Shown here piece by piece: positions 57,571-64,000 of a DNA stretch of 64,000 nucleotides (positions are counted from its first letter, which is position 1; the number at the start of each line of letters is the position of its first letter). Location of the stretch: contig OY992833.1 of the NCBI GenBank assembly GCA_963921425.1, positions 2,482,501 through 2,546,500 of the forward strand. The letters run 5' to 3'. This DNA is from Dryas octopetala. Its lineage: Eukaryota > Streptophyta > Magnoliopsida > Rosales > Rosaceae. Both the position numbers and the translations under genes were made by a program. Below the pieces are notes generated by a model. The model was not told the DNA's origin and made no database searches. It was given only the letters and a program-made list of their open reading frames with translations.

Positions 57571-60500
57571 ATGACAACACCTGAGTCTTCCATTATTCTC
57601 CCCCCTGCACAATCTCTAACTCCGTCGGTTCCACAGATTGTCACCATCCAGAATGATAATTCTGCGTTGCCTACAGGAGTTATTCTCAATGAGACCAATT
57701 ATGCACTCTGGTCTCAACTCATGGAAATTCGAATTGCTACCCGTGGAAAGTTGGGCTATCTTACTGGATCTATTGCTATGCCAGCCGAATCTGCTCCTAC
57801 TTTTGAAGCGTGGACCACTGAAAATCTACGGGTCAAAGGTTGGTTAATTGACTCTATGTCCCCTGAGTTGATGGGCCGCTTTATTCGTCTTCGCACTGCC
57901 AGGGAGATTTGGGCTGCTGTCAAGAAAGTATTTTATGATGGATCCGACGAATCTCAAGTTTATGAATTGAACAGGAAGGCATTCACCCTCAAACAGAATG
58001 CCCAACCTGTTTCCAAATATTATAGCATGCTTCAGAGTCTTTTTCAGGAACTGGATCATCGCGACCCCCCATCTATGGTGTGCGCTGCTGACACTGATGC
58101 ATACCAGAAAAAACTCGACCGTCTTCGAGTTCATATTTTTCTTTCTGGACTGGATCCCGAATTTGATCAAGTCCGTAGTGAAATCCTCCGCAAGGAACCT
58201 AAGCTGGATCTCGACCAAAGTTTTGCTTATGTTCGTCGTGATGCACAACAACGCGCCAATTTTACTGGTGCTACCGCCTCTCTTGATGCCACTGTCATGG
58301 TGGCTCAACGTTCTAAGGGACCACCTTCATCTCACGGGAGTTCCTCAACCCAAGGGGTGAAACCAGTTTTCAAGTGCACTCATTGTGGTGGTTCGAAGCA
58401 TACTCGTGAACATTGTTATGAATTAGTTGGCTTTCCATCTTGGTGGGATCACTCTAAGAATAAAAGAAGTGGTCATAAGGCACTCCAAGCCTCTGCTACT
58501 CCAGAGATCCCCCCTGTAAGTGGCAACAAATCGAATGAACATGCTTCTGCATCTGCGGCTGTGGCTACATCAGGTACAACTGGTTATGCACTGAATGTTT
58601 CTTCCACCTCACCCACCAGTGATGTTTGGATTATTGATTCAGGCGCCTCTGATCATATGACATGTGATTCGAATAAAATCACATCTTTGTCTCCATCTTC
58701 ACAGTCAGTAGTATCTAATGCAAACGGTAGTTCCTCTCATGTTGTTGGAGAGGGTTCTTTATCCCTTACAGATTCGTTACACCTGGATTCAGTACTTGTT
58801 GTGCCATCCTTGGATTTTAATTTGCTATCTGTTGCGCAAATTACTCATGCTCTTTCTTGTACTGTAACGTTTTGGCCAAATTGTTGTATTTTTCAGGACA
58901 TCCTCACAAGGAAGATAATTGGTCATGGTACTAGGAGGGGCAAGCTGTATTATCTGGATTTGGCACCAAGTGGTGAGACCCGGATTTCTCAAGCCTTCAA
59001 GACCAGTGGAGATGCGACCGAGAAAAATCAGAATTTTATTTGGTTGTGGCATAGACGATTGGGTCATGCCTCCTTTGGATATCTTAAAAAGTTGTTTCCT
59101 TCATGGTTTAGTAAACTTTCAGATTTTAATTTTAAGTGTGATGTATGTGAACTGGCAAAAAGCCATAGAGTTTCCTTCCCTTTGAGTATGAATAAAAGTA
59201 CGGTGCCATTTGCGATTGTTCATTCTGATGTTTGGGGTCCTGCCCCAATTTCTACTCCTTCTGGTGCTCGTTGGTTTGTTACATTTATTGATGATTGCAC
59301 ACGTATGACTTGGATTTCTCTCGTAAAAACCAAAGGGGAGGTGTGTACCACATTTCAACAATTTTACAAGATGGTAGACACTCAATTTCATGCAAAAATT
59401 AAGATCCTTCGTTCTGATAATGGGGGTGAATTTGTGAATCATGATCTTTGTCAGTTTTTAGAAGCTCATGGGATTGAACATCAGCGAACATGTCCATATA
59501 CCCCTCAGCAAAATGGGGTAGCAGAGCGCAAAAATCGTCATTTGTTAGAAGTGGTTCGAGCTTCATTGTTTGATGCTCAAATGCCTCGTTTTTTTTGGGG
59601 AGAAGCAGTGTGTTCTGCTGCTTATCTTATTAATCGGGTTCCCTCCAGTGTCTTGAACTTCCAAACGCCATTACAAGCCCTTCGTCAGTTTTGTGCTCTT
59701 CATTCCACTCCCAATTTGGAGCCACGAGTCTTTGGATGTGTAACTTTTGTTCACCTTTATACACATCAGCGCAACAAGTTGGAGCCTCGAGCACTCAAGT
59801 GTGTGTTTATTGGCTATGCCCAACATCAAAAAGGGTACCGTTGCTATCATCCACCTACTCAGAAGCTCTACATCACTATGGATGTGGTTTTTCGAGAAGA
59901 AGAAATGTATTTTTCTGGGGGAGTTCAGGCACAGGCGAGTTCGGATACTATTGATGATCAATTCGACTCGGAAGGATTTGTTACTTTGGAGTCGTTATGT
60001 CATTCGCCAGTTGAGGATGCACTAATCGGCTCGTCAGGTACCACTTCAGAAACTGCGCACGAAAGTCTTAATGACCGGTCGTCGTTGGTCTCCTCACCAA
60101 CAACCCCGTCACCCGGTCAGGGGGAGAAGAATGATGTATTGATGCCCGTTTCTAAAGCCTCTGTACCATTTAACCAATTATCCTCCGAGGTGTCTTCTGA
60201 AACTACAACCCAGGTAACATCCCAGACCATTGATGTTGAAGATTTATATTTAACTGATTTGTTTTCAGACGATCCATCTAATGAGGTACATCTACAACCA
60301 TACCAATTACCTATTCGTAAGAATCGTGGTGTCCCGAAGATTCAATACGAAGCAGATCCCAAAGCTAAAATAAAGTACCCGATTAGCAACCATGTTTCCA
60401 CTCACAGATTATCAGCACCACATGCCATGTTGATCAAACAACTAGATTCTTTGTCTACACCAAGCAGTGTAGAAGAGGCTCTGATGGATCCAAACTGGAA

Positions 60501-61998
60501 ACAAGCGATGAATGATGAGATGCAAGCTCTTCAAAAGAATTCCACATGGGAACTTGTTCCTCTCCCAAGTGGCAAACGAACTGTGGGTTGTAGATGGATT
60601 TATACAATTAAATTAAAGGCAGATGGATCAATCGAACGGTACAAAGCTCGATTGGTGGCAAAAGGGTATACTCAGAGACATGGAGTGGATTATCAGGAGA
60701 CGTTTGCGCCAGTAGCAAAAATCAATACTGTACGAATCCTGATATCACTTGCTGCGAACTTGGATTGGCCATTACATCAATTCGATGTAAAAAATGCTTT
60801 TTTACATGGTGACTTAGAAGAAGAAGTTTATATGGATCCTCCACCTGGATGTAACATGAGTTCTGAATCGAAACACTATGTGTGCAAATTAAAGAAGTCT
60901 TTGTACGGTCTGAAGCAGTCACCTAGAGCATGGTTTGGGCGATTGACAAAGTCTATGAGGGCATTCGGATATAAACAAAGTAATTTTGATCATACTTTGT
61001 TCTTGAAGCATAGGAAAAATAAAATTACAGCTCTGATAGTATATGTTGATGATATGATCGTAACAGGTAATGATCCTGACGAAAGAAAAGCACTGCAAGA
61101 GTACTTATCTAAGGAGTTTGAGATGAAAGATGTTGGTACACTTAAGTATTTTCTTGGGATAGAAGTATCTAGATCACAGCAAGGTATCTTCTTATCTCAA
61201 CGAAAATATGTTATGGATTTATTAACTGAAACAGGGATGCTGGGGTGTAAACCTGTTAATACACCTATGGAGGAAAATCACAAGCTTGGTGAGTGTACTG
61301 ATCATAAACCAACTAACAAGGAGCAATACCAGCGCCTAGTTGGGAGGTTAATTTATTTGGCACATACGAGACCGGACATTGCATATGCTGTGAGTGTTGT
61401 AAGCCAATTTATGCACTCCCCAAGCGAGATTCATAGAGATGCAGTGAATCGCATCTTGAGATATTTGAAATCAACTCCTGGTAAAGGGTTAATGTATTCG
61501 AAGCAAGGACATCTGGATGTAATTGGGTATACAGATGCAGATTGGGCTGGGTCCCAAACAGACAGGCGATCCACTTCAGGTTACTTTACTTTTGTAGGAG
61601 GTAACCTTGTTACTTGGCGTAGTAAGAAACAAAATGTTGTTTCAAGATCGAGTGCGGAGGCAGAATATAGAGGTATGGCACATGGTGTTTGTGAGTTGTT
61701 ATGGATTAAGCATGTTCTAACAGAGTTAGGTTTTGAGCCTAAAAAACCCATGAAATTATATTGCGATAATATTGCGGCCATTAATATTGCTCATAATCCA
61801 GTTCAACATGATCGAACTAAACATGTTGAAGTGGATAGGCATTTCATCAAAGAGAAATTAGAAAACAAGACACTTCAGTGTCCGTTTGTAAAGTCAGAAG
61901 ATCAGTTGGCAGATATCTTGACGAAAGCAGTTTCAAGCCGAGTATTTCAGCACACACTAAGCAAGTTGGACCTTGGTGATATTTATGCTCCAGCTTGA
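57571..61998 (+). CDS. gag-pol polyprotein of copia E, 1475 aa, uninterrupted
   Basis: Encodes particle shell and enzymes for reverse transcription and integration. Gag occupies about residues 1-265 (ETNYALWSQLMEIRI near 40); zinc knuckle CTHCGGSKHTREHC starts at Cys269; protease site DSG at Asp356; integrase zinc region with H494, H499, C523, C526; catalytic Asp553, Asp616 and Glu652 (exact D-35-E spacing); RT with YVDD at 1158-1161; RNase H with Asp1322/Asp1324 (TDADW), Glu1363/Glu1365 (SSAEAEY) and Asp1399 (YCDN). The stop lies 7 nt before the 3' LTR. The start follows PBS by 124 nt. Every catalytic residue I checked is intact. Confidence 0.96.
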   Translation: MTTPESSIILPPAQSLTPSVPQIVTIQNDNSALPTGVILNETNYALWSQLMEIRIATRGKLGYLTGSIAMPAESAPTFEAWTTENLRVKGWLIDSMSPELMGRFIRLRTAREIWAAVKKVFYDGSDESQVYELNRKAFTLKQNAQPVSKYYSMLQSLFQELDHRDPPSMVCAADTDAYQKKLDRLRVHIFLSGLDPEFDQVRSEILRKEPKLDLDQSFAYVRRDAQQRANFTGATASLDATVMVAQRSKGPPSSHGSSSTQGVKPVFKCTHCGGSKHTREHCYELVGFPSWWDHSKNKRSGHKALQASATPEIPPVSGNKSNEHASASAAVATSGTTGYALNVSSTSPTSDVWIIDSGASDHMTCDSNKITSLSPSSQSVVSNANGSSSHVVGEGSLSLTDSLHLDSVLVVPSLDFNLLSVAQITHALSCTVTFWPNCCIFQDILTRKIIGHGTRRGKLYYLDLAPSGETRISQAFKTSGDATEKNQNFIWLWHRRLGHASFGYLKKLFPSWFSKLSDFNFKCDVCELAKSHRVSFPLSMNKSTVPFAIVHSDVWGPAPISTPSGARWFVTFIDDCTRMTWISLVKTKGEVCTTFQQFYKMVDTQFHAKIKILRSDNGGEFVNHDLCQFLEAHGIEHQRTCPYTPQQNGVAERKNRHLLEVVRASLFDAQMPRFFWGEAVCSAAYLINRVPSSVLNFQTPLQALRQFCALHSTPNLEPRVFGCVTFVHLYTHQRNKLEPRALKCVFIGYAQHQKGYRCYHPPTQKLYITMDVVFREEEMYFSGGVQAQASSDTIDDQFDSEGFVTLESLCHSPVEDALIGSSGTTSETAHESLNDRSSLVSSPTTPSPGQGEKNDVLMPVSKASVPFNQLSSEVSSETTTQVTSQTIDVEDLYLTDLFSDDPSNEVHLQPYQLPIRKNRGVPKIQYEADPKAKIKYPISNHVSTHRLSAPHAMLIKQLDSLSTPSSVEEALMDPNWKQAMNDEMQALQKNSTWELVPLPSGKRTVGCRWIYTIKLKADGSIERYKARLVAKGYTQRHGVDYQETFAPVAKINTVRILISLAANLDWPLHQFDVKNAFLHGDLEEEVYMDPPPGCNMSSESKHYVCKLKKSLYGLKQSPRAWFGRLTKSMRAFGYKQSNFDHTLFLKHRKNKITALIVYVDDMIVTGNDPDERKALQEYLSKEFEMKDVGTLKYFLGIEVSRSQQGIFLSQRKYVMDLLTETGMLGCKPVNTPMEENHKLGECTDHKPTNKEQYQRLVGRLIYLAHTRPDIAYAVSVVSQFMHSPSEIHRDAVNRILRYLKSTPGKGLMYSKQGHLDVIGYTDADWAGSQTDRRSTSGYFTFVGGNLVTWRSKKQNVVSRSSAEAEYRGMAHGVCELLWIKHVLTELGFEPKKPMKLYCDNIAAINIAHNPVQHDRTKHVEVDRHFIKEKLENKTLQCPFVKSEDQLADILTKAVSSRVFQHTLSKLDLGDIYAPA

Positions 61999-62005
61999 GG
62001 GGGAG
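61997..62005 (+). other. Polypurine tract of copia E
   Basis: GAGGGGGAG directly before TGTTGG of the 3' LTR; it overlaps the end of the stop codon region. Confidence 0.85.
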
Positions 62006-62201
62006 TGTTGGCGTGTGCGTGAGATCAGGAAAGAGATTTCCTAATTAGTGTAGTTGACTAGTTCTTGTACAATTAGGACTTTGTTTCCTAGTTTATTCTT
62101 ATTTCCTTGTAAAACCTGTAAAGCCCTATGTAAACATATAAATAGCTCCTTATGGAGATGAATAGAATTGAATAAGTTTTACCCAAACATATATTTCTAC
62201 T
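62006..62201 (+). repeat. 3' LTR of copia E
   Basis: 196 bp, identical by eye to the 5' LTR. Followed by target duplication TTCTT. Confidence 0.93.
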
Positions 62202-62475
62202 TTCTTCACCGTACAGTAATAGTGGGAAGAAGAACATGGGTGATGTATTTTCTGAATTTGAGTCTCTGTCAGTGAGTGAAGAGAGAGAGATGAGTTGTTT
62301 TGCAAAGAGATCGAATAGGTGAGGGCAATGAAGAACAATGAATGTTCTTGAATCTTGGTCTTTACTCTTTAGGCAGAGGAGACGTTCTTCGTTCATGTGT
62401 TTTCCACAGTGAACAAAGGTAGAATTGGTGGAGAAACGACATGGATTTTTGCCGAATTCCCACAGATCGTGCCAA
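62202..62475 (-). mobile_element. LTR element H internal region (right of E)
   Basis: Continues H after copia E, matching 40093-40368. The primer-site-like block is next to the LTR, here with GATCGTGCC in place of GACCGTGCC. Confidence 0.6.
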
Positions 62476-62944
62476 TGTGTTTAGGTGGTTCACCCAAACT
62501 TGGGCTACATCCACAGTCCGCATATGTATTTGGAGAGATTACAATTGTATGGGAGAGCTACAAATTTGGCTTGAGAAAAGCCACTAGAATGCTGTAATGT
62601 GTAAATGAAAATCAGCCCCCCTAACTTTTAGGGGTAAAGGTGTTTATATAAGGTAGTAGATGGGCCTTTGGGCCAATGGGCCTTGTAAAGGCATCTGATG
62701 GGCCATTGGGCCAAGGAGCAATTGGGCCGATGGGCTTCTTTTCTTGGGCCTCCATCTTCAAACTCTTTAACACAGGGTCAAATAGTGGCCCGAGACATCA
62801 TTCGGTGGTCGAATCAGGGGCCAGTTTTCTATGCTAACCGATTCCTCCTCCATTGACAAGTCAACGCGTCAAATGGGATGCTTGGCTAGGATACGTGGCA
62901 ATGTCATTGGTTGAATCAAACGGGTGAATTTATTCACAAACTCA
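62476..62944 (-). repeat. LTR of element H (unit 5)
   Basis: 469 bp and nearly identical to 40369-40837; it was duplicated with the unit. Multiple TGGGCC repeats at 62658-62750. Confidence 0.65.
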
Positions 62945-63390
62945 TACTTACCCAAAAATTAGGTGCTTGGATAATTCACTTGACATAAAACAATTTAATA
63001 GTACGATGTATTAAAGCAATGTTCTTGAAATCTTCATTATCAAATTGACTCCGGAACCAGCATAGGCACGTGTTCCTATATATATCTAATTAAATTAATG
63101 GATATATTTGTACGTAATTCTTAATTGAATTGCATGTATCCAAAGTGAAGTAAGAGATTGAGAAATGGAACACACAGCAGCACGTACTAGGGCAATATCA
63201 TTATCATAATTATACTGATCATCAAGTAAATCCACGTAGGATGAAGTACATCATTGAGCTAGCTAGCAAACCCTTTAATTTATTTAATCAATATTATATT
63301 GTAATTTGTGTAGTGAAAATTAAGCATGATAGAATTGGCCATATATAACATCCGAATAGCAGGGAGATGGGCCTTTTTTGTGTATACTTA
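62945..63390. other. GLP5 3' flank
   Basis: Left part matches 40838-41000 (unit 3). The part from about 63300 includes the stretch typical of GLP1/2 units, with GTGTAGTGAAAATTAAGC. No gene is seen. Confidence 0.55.
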
Positions 63391-64000
63391 TTAATTGTTG
63401 TCGTACCAGAACTGCTTCTGGAGATTGTCGACCAAATTCTTGTCGACTTGGAAGGCCTTTGCAAGAACATCATCAGAGATGGGAGGGTCGGAGCCGAAGA
63501 CAGCATTGGCTATGGTGATGACTCCTGGGTTCTGGCTGCTCAGCCCAGCAATGGCCACAGCCTTGGTGTGTCCCACATTCTGTTGGAAGTGAATGAGACC
63601 AACTGGGAAGACAAACACATCTCCCTTGTTCAAAACTTTGGTGAATAGCTTGTTTTTAGCGTTTGGAAGGTTGGAGGTGACGAATCCAACGTAGAGTGTG
63701 CCTTCCAAGACCACAAGGATTTCAGAGGCACGTGGGTGAGTGTGGGGAGGGTTGATGCCGTTTGGTGCAAAGTCTATGCGAGCCAAGGATATACCGAGAG
63801 TGTTGAGTCCTGCTATTTGCTCCACATTCGCAGGTGTCACTTTAGAACCAACCGCGTTTGCTGTGCTTTGGGGAGTCAACCCGGAAAAGAAGAAATCGTT
63901 TGCTGATGCAAGCTTTGGGTCCTTGCAGAATTTCCCATTCACAAACACTGCTTGCACAAAAAAAATATATAGTTCATGTATAGTTGTGGGCATGCATTCA
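63391..64000 (-). CDS. GLP: Germin-like protein, copy 5 (partial, exon 2 and part of intron)
   Basis: Exon 2 is 63947-63391. The remaining 53 nt to the window edge are intron. Exon 1 lies outside. The encoded 185 aa are identical to those of GLP1 and GLP2, with metal ligands HTH..E and the later His, KGD, and the intact C-terminus QFWYDNN. The full gene is expected to extend about 290 bp beyond the edge on the pattern of the other copies. Confidence 0.93.
   Translation of the reverse strand, partial: ECMPTTIHELYIFFVQAVFVNGKFCKDPKLASANDFFFSGLTPQSTANAVGSKVTPANVEQIAGLNTLGISLARIDFAPNGINPPHTHPRASEILVVLEGTLYVGFVTSNLPNAKNKLFTKVLNKGDVFVFPVGLIHFQQNVGHTKAVAIAGLSSQNPGVITIANAVFGSDPPISDDVLAKAFQVDKNLVDNLQKQFWYDNN

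Larger units (their letters stand above)
57239..62201 (+). mobile_element. Intact Ty1/copia element E, 4963 bp
   Basis: LTRs of 196 bp (57239-57434 and 62006-62201) appear identical base for base. The target duplication is TTCTT (57234-57238, 62202-62206), and the uninterrupted paralogous site at about 40093 reads CCTGTTCTTCACC. Primer site TGGTATCAGAGC (57435-57446) directly follows the LTR, and a polypurine tract GAGGGGGAG precedes the 3' LTR. A single ORF spans gag-pol. All signs point to a very recent insertion that may still be able to move. Lineage is possibly Ale/Retrofit-like (short LTR, single ORF). Confidence 0.96.

Noticed and set aside
1..64000. tRNA, rRNA, CRISPR or bacterial-type operons
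   Set aside because: No cloverleaf-like tRNA, rRNA core motif or regular spacer array was seen. All gene structures are eukaryotic or transposon-derived.

Overview
The window is nuclear DNA from a flowering plant, most likely a woody or herbaceous eudicot. Evidence: GT-AG introns, AT-rich spacers, plant germin-like genes, and dense plant transposons (Ty1/copia, CACTA, Mutator-like, MITEs). The species cannot be read from the sequence; a rosid is a guess. I see no tRNA, rRNA or CRISPR.

The only host genes that look functional are five tandem copies of a germin-like protein (GLP) gene, all on the minus strand: GLP1 630-1474, GLP2 13506-14350, GLP3 41225-42098, GLP4 51268-52112, and GLP5 from 63391 to beyond the right edge. 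Each has a 136-nt first exon (signal peptide, first Cys), one intron of about 150-180 nt, and a 557-nt second exon encoding the cupin. The protein is 230 aa. GLP1, GLP2 and the visible part of GLP5 encode the same protein. GLP3 and GLP4 form a second type that differs at 12 exon-2 residues. GLP4 is a mosaic of the two types.

The spacers were duplicated with the genes, so the paralogous spacers serve as empty sites that date and delimit later insertions. Layout: 1-2252 GLP1 unit; 2253-7988 insertion G with CACTA element F (3264-6119) inside it; 7989-10850 decayed copia J (+ strand) holding a foldback Mutator-like element (8809-9759); 10851-13130 shared spacer and remnant of LTR element H; GLP2 unit to 15128; second copy of J and half of the Mutator-like element to 16203; 16204-39688 copia element A (minus), carrying nested Sirevirus-like copia B (17270-28611) and nested CACTA element C (29675-35126); H with its LTR to 40837; GLP3; MITE and TIR element I; shared spacer; CACTA element D (44931-50469); GLP4; A' (copy of A, 52551-56838); H again, interrupted by an apparently intact young copia E (57239-62201); GLP5.

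The most interesting items are: CACTA element C, which carries at least seven exons, with introns, captured from a host AAA-type ATPase gene; copia E, with identical 196-bp LTRs, a 5-bp target duplication and an uninterrupted 1475-codon gag-pol; the gene-conversion mosaic in GLP4; CACTA D, which keeps a five-exon Transposase_24-type gene with one frameshift; and the structure of B, which lacks a target duplication and is flanked by overlapping pieces of A, implying recombination between two nested insertions.
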